A stretch of 34,649 nt of DNA from an uncultured Saprospiraceae bacterium (GTDB taxonomy: Bacteria; Bacteroidota; Bacteroidia; Chitinophagales; Saprospiraceae): assembly GCA_938016265.1 (NCBI GenBank), contig CALLWB010000139.1:1-34649 (forward strand). The letters run 5' to 3'. This document shows, piece after piece, positions 1 to 7,593 of this stretch; the first letter of the stretch is position 1, and each line of letters starts with the position of its first letter. Made by a program: the position numbers and the translations under genes. The notes beneath the pieces were generated by a model. The model did not search any database and was not told where the DNA came from. It saw only the letters and a list, made by a program, of their open reading frames with translations.

Positions 1-20
1 CTTTTTTAATACCCCATTTT

Positions 21-202
21 AACCCAATTCATGCAATCGAAAATTCATTTTATGCTGAAACCTCTGCAAAACTGCGCACGTCCGTCAATTTTGATTCTCC
101 CCGTAATCTTACTACGTCTGCGAGTCAAAATCACCGTAGAGTGCACATTTTTATTGAGTTTTCAACCGAAAACAAACTTCCTATTGCATGAATTGGGTTT
201 AA
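21..202. repeat. Long imperfect palindrome (possible MITE or structured leader)
   Basis: The outer arms, 21-37 (AACCCAATTCATGCAAT) and 183-199, are perfect 17-base reverse complements. Inside them the two halves keep pairing imperfectly. For example ATTTTGATTC on the left faces GAGTCAAAAT on the right with one G-T mismatch, and GCGCAC faces GTGCAC. The centre lies near 108-112. So the whole stretch folds as one hairpin of about 180 bases. It ends 22 bases before the start codon of the gene at 224. It may be a small non-autonomous mobile element, a decayed inverted duplication or a structured leader. No transposase or clear target-site duplication is visible. A short open frame inside it (31-216) looks like a by-product of the palindrome. 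Confidence 0.6.
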
Positions 203-223
203 CACAGATAAAGTGAAATTATA

Positions 224-835
224 ATGAGCGGAAAATTAATATTTGCACCAATAGCCAAACTCCCAGACAACTGGTGGCTAGGGACGCCAAAAGATAATCC
301 ATCTGAAGTTTGGACAGTTTGGGATACTAATACCTACTACCTGTGGGGAGCAAATGCTGGCAACTACAAACAAAAGCCAATAGGCGATATATTAGGAGGA
401 GGTGGAATGGCTGGTGCTAGGATCGGACCTTCCCGTGGCCGAAGTCACCCCAATTACATCGGGGTAAATACGATGGAAATAGATCATATGGGAGACAATG
501 ATGCGGTGTTTAAGGACCTGGCTCAAAAATTACAAGACGGGAAGGATGTCGTTATTCCAATTTTTGACGATGATCATGCGACCCCTACAACCTATAAATA
601 TTCTTTAGGCACCGGCCTCGGAAGCGATGTAGATAAATGGGGAGACGTACAGAAGTATGTTTTTGACCTAATTGTTAAGCTGGGCAAGAATGCAGGAAGT
701 GTAAATATACCTAGCGGGGTTTACTGGCCGGATTGCCGGAAAACAAAGCCTCACCCACGGCAACCAATTACTTCATTGGCGGACATCCAAAAAATTGTGG
801 ACAATGTTTTAACAGAAGCAACTATAAATAGTTAG
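224..835 (+). CDS. Hypothetical protein, possibly macro-domain-like; first gene of the tail-collar cluster
   Basis: A 203-residue protein with no signal peptide or membrane segment, so probably cytoplasmic. I do not recognise it with certainty. The stretch ANAGNYKQKPIGDILGGGG followed by MAGA (about residues 43-65) resembles the N-A-x-N ... GGGGVxGA signature of ADP-ribose-binding macro domains. Further on, KDVVIPIF and SLGTGLGSDVDKWGDV (about 109-143) resemble the second macro-domain loop and the W-x-x-V helix seen in DarG-type members. This is an eye-level similarity in the expected order, not a proven assignment. The ATG at 224 is the only sensible start. The gene lies 80 bases before three tandem tail-collar genes on the same strand and may be co-transcribed with them. 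Confidence 0.75.
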   Translation: MSGKLIFAPIAKLPDNWWLGTPKDNPSEVWTVWDTNTYYLWGANAGNYKQKPIGDILGGGGMAGARIGPSRGRSHPNYIGVNTMEIDHMGDNDAVFKDLAQKLQDGKDVVIPIFDDDHATPTTYKYSLGTGLGSDVDKWGDVQKYVFDLIVKLGKNAGSVNIPSGVYWPDCRKTKPHPRQPITSLADIQKIVDNVLTEATINS

Positions 836-915
836 CTATTCTAATGATATACAAATATTTTTAATCAAAACATAGCAGGACTTCTTGCCATGTGATCAAA
901 AAAAACTAACAGATT

Positions 916-1440
916 ATGAATGGAACAATAGGTGAAATTAGATTGTTTGCTGGAAATTTTGCTCCTCAAAATTGGGCATTTTGTAGTGGCCAGCTACTAG
1001 CAATCAACTCAAATCAAGCACTTTTTTCGATACTTGGGACGACTTTTGGCGGTGATGGTGTAACAACGTTTAAATTGCCTGACAGCAGGGGCAGAGGGGT
1101 AGTGTCTCCAGGAACTGGCCCGGGATTGCCAACATACGTCCAGGGAAGTATTGATGGTGCGGAATACAGGTATATTTTGACCAATAATATGCCTGTACAC
1201 AGCCACGACGGTACCTTGCATGTATCAAGAGAAACAGGGGATGCGTTGAGCCCAAGTGGGAATTTTATTGCGGCAACTGAAGAAGTTGAACTTTTTCAAT
1301 CCTCCTCCAACGGGACTATGGGGCAAAATGCCCAAACTGTAGGAAATACGGGAGGAGGCCAACCCATTTACAATAGACAACCATTTATCGGGATAAACTA
1401 CATTGTCTGTTTGTTAGGAATATACCCTTCCCGGAATTAA
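916..1440 (+). CDS. Tail-collar domain protein (MdpB/microcystin-dependent type), paralog 1
   Basis: A 174-residue protein of the phage tail collar family (Pfam Tail Collar type, often named microcystin-dependent protein). The N-terminus GTIGEIRLFAGNFAPQNWAF, the SGQLLAINSN block, LGTTFGGDGVTTFKLPDSRG and the closing NYIVCLLGIYPSRN are family hallmarks. The middle (about 85-150) is the variable part and holds the MPVHSHD motif. There is no signal peptide. The true cellular role of chromosomal members is unknown; the phage name reflects fold only, and no other phage genes are nearby. It shares a nearly identical DNA patch with the next gene (1018-1059 against 1585-1626). It is first of three tandem copies with 42- and 43-base gaps, most likely one transcript. 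Confidence 0.92.
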   Translation: MNGTIGEIRLFAGNFAPQNWAFCSGQLLAINSNQALFSILGTTFGGDGVTTFKLPDSRGRGVVSPGTGPGLPTYVQGSIDGAEYRYILTNNMPVHSHDGTLHVSRETGDALSPSGNFIAATEEVELFQSSSNGTMGQNAQTVGNTGGGQPIYNRQPFIGINYIVCLLGIYPSRN

Positions 1441-1482
1441 GAAAAAGTAAAGAATAACTATTAAACAGAAAAACAGCAAATC

Positions 1483-2004
1483 ATGGATGGATACATTGGA
1501 GAAATAAGAATGTTTGGAGGGAGTTTCCCTCCTGTAAGTTGGGCTTTTTGTGAAGGCCAACTCTTGGCAGTTAGCTCAAATACTGCACTTTTTTCGATAC
1601 TTGGGACGACTTATGGCGGTGATGGTCGAACAACGTTTGGATTGCCGGACTGCAGGGGGCGACTTACGGTGCACCCCGGGACTGGGCCAGGATTATCAAA
1701 TTACAATTTGGGTCAGAAAACTGGAGTTAATACGGTTGTTCTAAACAGCACAAACCTACCTCAGCATACCCACAATGTAAGTCTGAATGCCTCTAGCGAA
1801 GAAGGAGAAGACACCACCCCCGTGGGCAACGTGTTAGGAAAAGCAGAAAGTGAGATGTATAAGACAACAAGTGACGCAACTATGAACGCAAATAGCATTA
1901 CTGTTACTAATAGGGGAGGAAATCAACCAATACTCAATATACAACCCATAATAGCAATGCAATATATTATTTGTCTTGTTGGAATTTATCCTTCGAGAAG
2001 TTAA
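1483..2004 (+). CDS. Tail-collar domain protein (MdpB type), paralog 2
   Basis: A 173-residue tail-collar protein starting DGYIGEIRMFGGSFPPVSWA, with LGTTYGGDGRTTFGLPDCRG (about residues 41-60) and ending QYIICLVGIYPSRS. Compared with paralog 1 it has CRGR instead of SRGR and a different middle (NLPQHTHNVSLNASSEEGED). The three paralogs keep the same ends and differ in the centre, which suggests related subunits of one assembly or a family with variable surfaces. It has no export signal. Spacing to both neighbours is about 42 bases, so co-transcription is likely. Function unknown. Confidence 0.92.
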   Translation: MDGYIGEIRMFGGSFPPVSWAFCEGQLLAVSSNTALFSILGTTYGGDGRTTFGLPDCRGRLTVHPGTGPGLSNYNLGQKTGVNTVVLNSTNLPQHTHNVSLNASSEEGEDTTPVGNVLGKAESEMYKTTSDATMNANSITVTNRGGNQPILNIQPIIAMQYIICLVGIYPSRS

Positions 2005-2047
2005 ATGACAAAATTGTAAATTAAGGATATAATAAAAAAATAAAACA

Positions 2048-2578
2048 ATGGATGAATACTTGGCAGAAATAAGATTATTCGCGGGCACCTTTGCTCCAAG
2101 AAACTGGGCTTTTTGTGAAGGTCAAATATTAGCGATAAGTTCAAACAATGCACTTTTTGCACTACTTGGAACTACCTATGGCGGTGATGGACGCACTACA
2201 TTTAGTTTACCGGACTGCAGAGGTCGGGTTCCTTTGCACACTGGGTCCGGACCGGGACTTGCTTATATCAGTTTGGGGCAAAAAGGAGGGATTGAATCCA
2301 ATACGCTAAACATTAACAACCTTCCATCGCACAACCATGACTTAACCATTCAGGTATCAGGAGAGGACGGGGAAGATACTACTCCTGTAGATGGTTTTTT
2401 AGCAAAAAATGAAAACGTGGAGCTTTACACTAGTGCAAACAATGCCAACATGAATGCGGGCAGTATTACCTTAACAGATGCAGGAGCTGCAACTCCTCAA
2501 CCGGTTACTAATATTCAACCAACTATAGCATTAAATTACATTATCTGTATCCAGGGCTCTTTCCCTTCAAGGAGCTAA
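2048..2578 (+). CDS. Tail-collar domain protein (MdpB type), paralog 3
   Basis: A 176-residue tail-collar protein: DEYLAEIRLFAGTFAPRNWA at the start, LGTTYGGDGRTTFSLPDCRG in the core, NLPSHNHDLTIQVSGEDGED in the middle and NYIICIQGSFPSRS at the end. It resembles paralog 2 more than paralog 1 in the CRGR and GEDGEDTTP segments. At DNA level it does not share the near-identical patch seen between the first two copies, so it looks like the older branch or one untouched by gene conversion. It is the last of the tandem trio and is followed after 51 bases by the exported binding protein. Confidence 0.92.
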   Translation: MDEYLAEIRLFAGTFAPRNWAFCEGQILAISSNNALFALLGTTYGGDGRTTFSLPDCRGRVPLHTGSGPGLAYISLGQKGGIESNTLNINNLPSHNHDLTIQVSGEDGEDTTPVDGFLAKNENVELYTSANNANMNAGSITLTDAGAATPQPVTNIQPTIALNYIICIQGSFPSRS

Positions 2579-2629
2579 CTACAGAATCACCTAACAATTC
2601 AATTCTCTCAATAACTTAAAAACTAAAAT

Positions 2630-3865
2630 ATGAGCCGCAGAAATTTCCTCCGTAAACTTGGCCTGGGAGTCGCAACAATTCCCCTAGCAAAAATAACTAC
2701 TGCGAATGATCGCGCTACCAAAAATCAGAAACCACTGCTTAAACTCGGCGTATTGTTGCCAGAATCTACCAGATATCCTGTTATGGGGGATAACTTCTTG
2801 GATGCCTTGCGCATGCAACTAGCAGCCAATCTGGATTTTCAGCGACATGAAATTGAGCTTTATGTTGAAAAATACAGAACAAACGTAGCGGACTTAGAAC
2901 AAAAAACGGCCAAACTTGCTGAAATCAATCAAGTAGATATGATGACTGGATTAGTTAGTTGTCACGACACCATAAAAATAAAGGAACTGCTGGAATCGAA
3001 GGAGATTTTGTTTATTGAAAATACGATGGGAGAAGTGGTACAATCTGCAAATACTGAAAGTGATTGTATATTCAGAAATTCTTTTCATCTATGGAATGCT
3101 GCCTTTGTTGCTGGAGAATGGGCAGCAAAAAACTATGGGAAACGAGGCATCCTATGCAGTTCGTTTTATGATAGTGGATTTAATGGATTGGTGGCTTTCG
3201 AAAAAGGATTTGGGGCTGCTGGCGGTACCATATTGGATAGACACGTGACAGATATACCTACTCAAAATGGCCATGTTGAATTGTTTAAAGCCATAAAAAC
3301 GCACAAACCAGACTTTGTTTTCGGGCATTATTGTGGGACGGAAGCAGTATCTTTTGTTCATAGTTATAAAAATAGTGGTCTTCAAGCTCCGCTATTAGGC
3401 TCTGGACTGATGTACAGCGATGCAAATCTCAACGCACAATCATCCAGTGCCAACGGTATGCAAAGTTTCAGTACCTGGACCAGAACACATAAACACCAAG
3501 CCAATCAGGATTTTGTTAAGGCTTTTGAAGGAACACACCAGCGATATGCTGATCCGTATGCCGTTTTAGGATTTGAGACTGGACAGTTGCTTCGTACAGC
3601 ACTTTCCAAACTAGGAAATCATCCTTCTACTCAGGACCTGATTGCTGCACTATCAACCATAACAGTGGATAGTCCAAGAGGAGAATTAGTTATTAAAAAT
3701 CAACAGACTTCCTGTCCTGTCTACTTGAAAAAAGTTACTAAAAATGGCGATTATTTCCTTGAAAATATCACCCATCAATATGTATTAACAGACACCCAAG
3801 CTCCAGCTATTGACGAACTTCGGACAAGTATTCAGAGCGGCTGGTCTAATGCTTATTTGACTTAG
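2630..3865 (+). CDS. Tat-exported periplasmic substrate-binding protein (Leu/Ile/Val-binding-like)
   Basis: A 411-residue protein. SRRNFLRKLGLG at residues 2-13 is a twin-arginine export signal, so the protein is probably exported folded. The rest fits the type I periplasmic binding fold used by branched-chain amino acid and amide ABC transporters: KLGVLLPESTRYPVMGDNFL near residue 40, a central GKRGILCSSFYDSGFNGLVA strand-helix unit, KPDFVFGHYCG and a C-terminal PYAVLGFETGQLLRTALSKL helix. No permease or ATPase gene is adjacent, so it may act as an orphan binding or sensing protein, or serve a transporter encoded elsewhere. It follows the tail-collar trio by 51 bases on the same strand. Confidence 0.85.
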   Translation: MSRRNFLRKLGLGVATIPLAKITTANDRATKNQKPLLKLGVLLPESTRYPVMGDNFLDALRMQLAANLDFQRHEIELYVEKYRTNVADLEQKTAKLAEINQVDMMTGLVSCHDTIKIKELLESKEILFIENTMGEVVQSANTESDCIFRNSFHLWNAAFVAGEWAAKNYGKRGILCSSFYDSGFNGLVAFEKGFGAAGGTILDRHVTDIPTQNGHVELFKAIKTHKPDFVFGHYCGTEAVSFVHSYKNSGLQAPLLGSGLMYSDANLNAQSSSANGMQSFSTWTRTHKHQANQDFVKAFEGTHQRYADPYAVLGFETGQLLRTALSKLGNHPSTQDLIAALSTITVDSPRGELVIKNQQTSCPVYLKKVTKNGDYFLENITHQYVLTDTQAPAIDELRTSIQSGWSNAYLT

Positions 3866-3898
3866 TTATTATTAAGTTATTGAGATGCTAGATGTTTT

Positions 3899-3936
3899 AA
3901 GTTATTAGGGAAGGCCTTGGTTAACTCTAATAACTT
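3899..3936. terminator. Hairpin between binding-protein and methyltransferase genes
   Basis: AAGTTATTAG (3899-3908) and CTAATAACTT (3927-3936) are perfect 10-base inverted repeats around an 18-base loop that contains the palindrome AAGGCCTT. It lies 34 bases after the stop codon of the binding protein. No long T tract follows, so it may be a processing or weak termination site rather than a strong terminator. Confidence 0.45.
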
Positions 3937-4067
3937 GTAAAAGTGCGCGATCCCCTCTGATTGCGGGGCTACGCGGCTTTAGAGCCAAATCTTAAATCCT
4001 TTTACTAATTTCCTTCTAAAATATTAATTAGGACGAAGGGCTTAATAATTTATTAACCACAAATAAA

Positions 4068-5111
4068 ATGGAGGCACGTCAAAAACTAGAAATATTAACT
4101 CGACAACTACTGGATCAAAAGAACTGTCCTGTTGGGGATAATTCTCCTGTGTACGCATTGCATGAGCTGTTTGTGGCAAGCACCGGGGTTGATGTACTTG
4201 ATTATAAAATATCGGAATCAATTAATGTAGATCAGGTTTTACCTCAGGGAAAGGCCTTGTCTCCTTTTGGTGCCGCCCACTGTTTGGTAGACCCTATTCG
4301 TACTAGACAGTTTGTTCGTGGCGTACATGCGAGCATACTCAAAGCCCAGCACCGTTTTCCTGGGAAGCGGATTAATATAGTTTATGCTGGGTGTGGGCCT
4401 TATGCCACGTTGGTTTTGCCGTTGTGTTCGATATTTAGCGCGGACGAAATTGGTATTACCCTGCTTGAATACCACAGCTACAGTTTTGATGCTGTCCAAC
4501 AGTTGATTAGAAATTTGGAGTTGGAATCCTGGTTTGATGATTGCTGTCTTACGGATGCGACTACTTACAAATTTCCAGCAGAGAAGGAGCTCCATGTAGT
4601 GGTAAGTGAAACAATGCAGGCTTGTCTAGCTGTAGAACCCCAAGTAGCTATCACCTTAAATCTAGCAACTCAATTAGTTGAAGGCGGATTATTTGTACCA
4701 GAAAACATCACCTTGGATCTAGTCTTTGGCAGTCGTAAAAATGAGCATCCTGAAAACCTAAATCGAGGCCAGGACTTTCAACCGATCGGAAATGCCTTTG
4801 ACCTAAAGGAGGCAGTCATGCACTATTCAAAAAGCAACTCCAAAATATTTCCTGATTCTTTTGAACCTCGACATATAAAAATAGAAAACAGGCCTAGTAA
4901 CATGGATGGTTTATACCTGAATACAAACATACAGGTGTTTGAAGATCACTGGCTACTTGCTTATGAGTCCGGCCTGACTTCCCCAGCCTTATTGCACGAC
5001 TTTTCTCAAAACGCCAATCTGGAAGCTATTGATTTTCAGTATGTACTAGGTGCTTCTCCGAAGCTGGACATGTCGTTTACCTACAAGCAGGTACCGTTTA
5101 TTCCTCTGTAG
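4068..5111 (+). CDS. Class I SAM-dependent methyltransferase, PRMT-like fold
   Basis: A 347-residue soluble protein. RINIVYAGCGPYATLVLPL (about residues 101-119) is a Rossmann motif I for S-adenosylmethionine, followed by an acidic strand end (ITLLEYHSYSFDAVQQL). VVVSETMQACLAVEPQ (about 178-193) matches the position of the double-E loop of protein arginine methyltransferases, and GGLFVPENITLDL (about 207-219) resembles the start of their beta-barrel domain. The closest guess is therefore PRMT-like, but the barrel is not clearly recognisable and the substrate is unknown. The first 90 residues are an unassigned N-terminal region. It sits 202 bases after the Tat binding protein on the same strand, behind a hairpin, so it may be transcribed partly on its own. 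Confidence 0.75.
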   Translation: MEARQKLEILTRQLLDQKNCPVGDNSPVYALHELFVASTGVDVLDYKISESINVDQVLPQGKALSPFGAAHCLVDPIRTRQFVRGVHASILKAQHRFPGKRINIVYAGCGPYATLVLPLCSIFSADEIGITLLEYHSYSFDAVQQLIRNLELESWFDDCCLTDATTYKFPAEKELHVVVSETMQACLAVEPQVAITLNLATQLVEGGLFVPENITLDLVFGSRKNEHPENLNRGQDFQPIGNAFDLKEAVMHYSKSNSKIFPDSFEPRHIKIENRPSNMDGLYLNTNIQVFEDHWLLAYESGLTSPALLHDFSQNANLEAIDFQYVLGASPKLDMSFTYKQVPFIPL

Positions 5112-5245
5112 AAAAGAGCAATCTAGTTAATTACTATCCCATACTACTTTCCTAGAGCAAATGTTCTAACCCATCCCTTGTCCTTACCCAAGAATAAAGG
5201 GACCTATTCCCGTAAAGGAAATAACTTCCATAACAAATACCTCAT

Positions 5246-5268
5246 TATCCATTAATTATTAATGGATA
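5246..5268. promoter_or_regulatory. Perfect 23-base palindrome upstream of secreted-protein genes
   Basis: The arms TATCCATTAAT (5246-5256) and ATTAATGGATA (5258-5268) are perfect reverse complements around one central T. The site lies about 140 bases before the ATG at 5407, in a 295-base gap otherwise empty of features. Its short symmetric form suits a dimeric regulator site or a small cruciform. No matching regulator gene is adjacent. Confidence 0.35.
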
Positions 5269-5406
5269 TTTCTTACTTTAATAGTCTCAATTGTTCTATT
5301 GGGTACTCTTTTTCTGGTAACTACTCCAAATTTTGGCATTCTGGAAGATAGTACAAATACTGCAAGTTTGAGTTATTCTATATCTACATTCTAGACCTCC
5401 CAAACT

Positions 5407-6027
5407 ATGAAAAAATATTACCTCTTTTTTTCGGCAACAATGGTATTTTCGTTTATGTTTTTTGCCCAAAATACTTTTGCCCAAATCACAAAAGTATGCG
5501 GAAATGCTACATTCACCTATGTACCAACAGCATTTAATACCGATTTTTCAACAAATTCTCAATGCGGAAACTGCTTGCCTTCTAGTGAAACATGTTTAAG
5601 TGTTTATGGAAATCAAGCCAACCTTATCTCCCCAGCAGTAGGAACCTGGTCCATAGATTTTGCGATGCCAGTTACCTCCTATGAGTTGTTTGGAGCGTCT
5701 TTCGATGCTGGAAATGGGGAAACCTGGGAATTGTCTACGATGACATTGAATGGGGTTTCAGTAGGGAGTGCCTCCATGGTCCCCTCATCTGCGAATACAG
5801 GGAGCATTTGCCTTTCTTCAATAGGGACAAACATCATCGGATCAACTGTGACAGGAGCAGCTGGTTTTGTGGAAATCTCCGCACCCACTCAGTTCGACAG
5901 AGTAGTTGTTATTCAAACTTCAAGTAATGCTCAGGGAAACTATACTCCTATACCTTGTGAATTTAATTCAGTCTCAAATCCTGCTTGTTCTGCAGGTGGT
6001 GATGCTCCAATTTTTCAAGGCAATTAG
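5407..6027 (+). CDS. Secreted hypothetical protein, cysteine-containing
   Basis: A 206-residue protein with a clear Sec signal peptide: positive MKKYY, a hydrophobic core, and a probable cut after NTFAQ at about residue 26. The mature part is rich in Ser, Thr, Gly and Asn, with paired cysteines (SQCGNCLPSSETC, about residues 53-65; IPCEF and PACSAG near the end). That points to an extracellular beta-sandwich-type protein with disulfides. DFAMPVTSYELFGASFDAGN resembles sandwich domains seen in PEP-CTERM-type and adhesin-like proteins, but the match is weak. It lacks a recognisable type IX sorting domain. The next secreted gene starts 100 bases downstream on the same strand. Function unknown. 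Confidence 0.75.
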   Translation: MKKYYLFFSATMVFSFMFFAQNTFAQITKVCGNATFTYVPTAFNTDFSTNSQCGNCLPSSETCLSVYGNQANLISPAVGTWSIDFAMPVTSYELFGASFDAGNGETWELSTMTLNGVSVGSASMVPSSANTGSICLSSIGTNIIGSTVTGAAGFVEISAPTQFDRVVVIQTSSNAQGNYTPIPCEFNSVSNPACSAGGDAPIFQGN

Positions 6028-6127
6028 AGGATTCCTTATTCAGGTAGGGCTAGCATTTGTTAGGAAAGACCTACTTTTTCCAGAAACTATTCTACTAACC
6101 GAAATGTAGAAATATATCTTCCAAATT

Positions 6128-7327
6128 ATGAAAAAAGAAATTTACAATATACTCCTCCTGATCTGCCTTTTTTGTTTTTCACAAATGACCATCGCACAAA
6201 CAGTTGATCTGACGGGTTTAGAATCCAGCATTCAAAACCTACCAATGGGCACCGTAGTAACTTGGCATACATCACAACCAACAGATTCTTCCAATTTGGT
6301 TTCAAACCCAATGGAAGCTCCTGCTGGATTCACATACTATGCTGCTTTTTATGATAGCGTAAATGAATGTTACTCAACGAATGCGGCAATTTTACCAACC
6401 ATAAAAAACACTTGTCCAGACGGACTAGCTAATTTGACTAGCTTAGAGTCCACGATACAAAACCTGCCAGTGGGCACCACTGTTTCCTGGCATGATGCGC
6501 TACCCGTTGATGATGTTAACTTGGTTATAAACCCCAATGAAGTGGAGGCAGGGACTTATTATGCTGCTTTTTATGATGGCGCAAATGATTGTTATTCTGA
6601 CAATGCGTACCCTGTTTTGGTGGGTACTTTGGCTTGTGGGGTAGTTGTGAGAACAAAGGTGTTGCTTGAAGGGCCATACCTTTCTGCTACCGGGTTGATG
6701 AATGCCAATCTGAATACAAGTGGATTATTACCAATAGAAGAACCTTATACTGGTCTTGGATTTCAGCACTATCTACTTGGTGGTGGAGAAACAGTAGATC
6801 CAATTGTATTTGATGTTACTGGGTCGGATGAAATTGTGGATTGGATCATGGTGGAATTAAGAGATGCGGTAGACTTCAACCTGATAATTGCAACTCGGTC
6901 CGCTTTGCTGCAGGCGGATGGCGATGTTGTTGATCTGGATGGTGAGTCGGTAGTTTATTTTGAAGGCGTTGATGAGGAAAATTATTATATCGTATTGTAT
7001 CATCGCAATCATCTGTCTATCATGACACCAGGATCTATACCCTTAGCAAATGACTTAGTCTATCTACATGATTTTACCACGGGATCGGCCTATGGTATAC
7101 TCGGCGGTCAGGATGTACAAAAGAGCATTGCACCAGGCGTATTTGCATGTTACGAAGCAGATTTTAATCACGATGGAAGTATAGATGCAGCGGATAGAAG
7201 TATTGCGTGGAACGAGAGAAACGAAGCGGGCTACTTGGCAGAAGATTCCAATTTTAGTGGTGTTTGTGATGCAGCAGAACGCAGCCAAGGATGGAATAAT
7301 CGAAATAAAATTAGTCGAGTTCCCTAG
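6128..7327 (+). CDS. Secreted repeat protein with dockerin-like EF-hand C-terminus
   Basis: A 399-residue exported protein with signal peptide through MTIAQ (about residue 24). Two repeats of about 70 residues follow, each with L-x-S-x-I-Q-N-L-P-x-G-T, a T-V-x-W-H motif, and YYAAFYD before a Cys-Tyr-Ser. The centre (about 170-330) is a beta-rich domain of unknown type. The tail holds two EF-hand-like calcium loops: DFNHDGSIDAAD (from about 345) with ideal D-x-N-x-D-G spacing, and DSNFSGVCDAAE (from about 372), each followed by a W-N-x-R-N element. This is dockerin-like in design. I recall similar tails on Saprospiraceae exported proteins, which suggests a sorting or anchoring module. No type A or B sorting domain is present. 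Confidence 0.82.
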   Translation: MKKEIYNILLLICLFCFSQMTIAQTVDLTGLESSIQNLPMGTVVTWHTSQPTDSSNLVSNPMEAPAGFTYYAAFYDSVNECYSTNAAILPTIKNTCPDGLANLTSLESTIQNLPVGTTVSWHDALPVDDVNLVINPNEVEAGTYYAAFYDGANDCYSDNAYPVLVGTLACGVVVRTKVLLEGPYLSATGLMNANLNTSGLLPIEEPYTGLGFQHYLLGGGETVDPIVFDVTGSDEIVDWIMVELRDAVDFNLIIATRSALLQADGDVVDLDGESVVYFEGVDEENYYIVLYHRNHLSIMTPGSIPLANDLVYLHDFTTGSAYGILGGQDVQKSIAPGVFACYEADFNHDGSIDAADRSIAWNERNEAGYLAEDSNFSGVCDAAERSQGWNNRNKISRVP

Positions 7328-7593
7328 GGAATTATAGACGGTTGGCCTACACAAGAAAGAGTGTTGTCCCCTTGGCACTACAAGATCAATGCCTTGCAAG
7401 GTTCTTTACTAATCTCGAAGGGTTTTGAATGTGGTCCGACTTTCAGCAGTTCAAAAAGGAAGGAACCTCGACGGCGGCAAGTCCAGACGATTTACCCTTT
7501 TGCTTTTTTAGTAAAATGGTATGTCTTCTAAACTACAATTTGGATGTTGCCCAATATCCTAGTACCTTAAGGACTTAATAATTAACAACGCCC

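Noticed and set aside
31-216. A 61-codon frame at the window start
   Set aside because: It lies almost entirely within the long palindrome, which explains its sequence.
916-2578. Prophage, because of tail-collar proteins
   Set aside because: No capsid, terminase, integrase, lysis or other tail genes are nearby; chromosomal tail-collar trios are known without phage.
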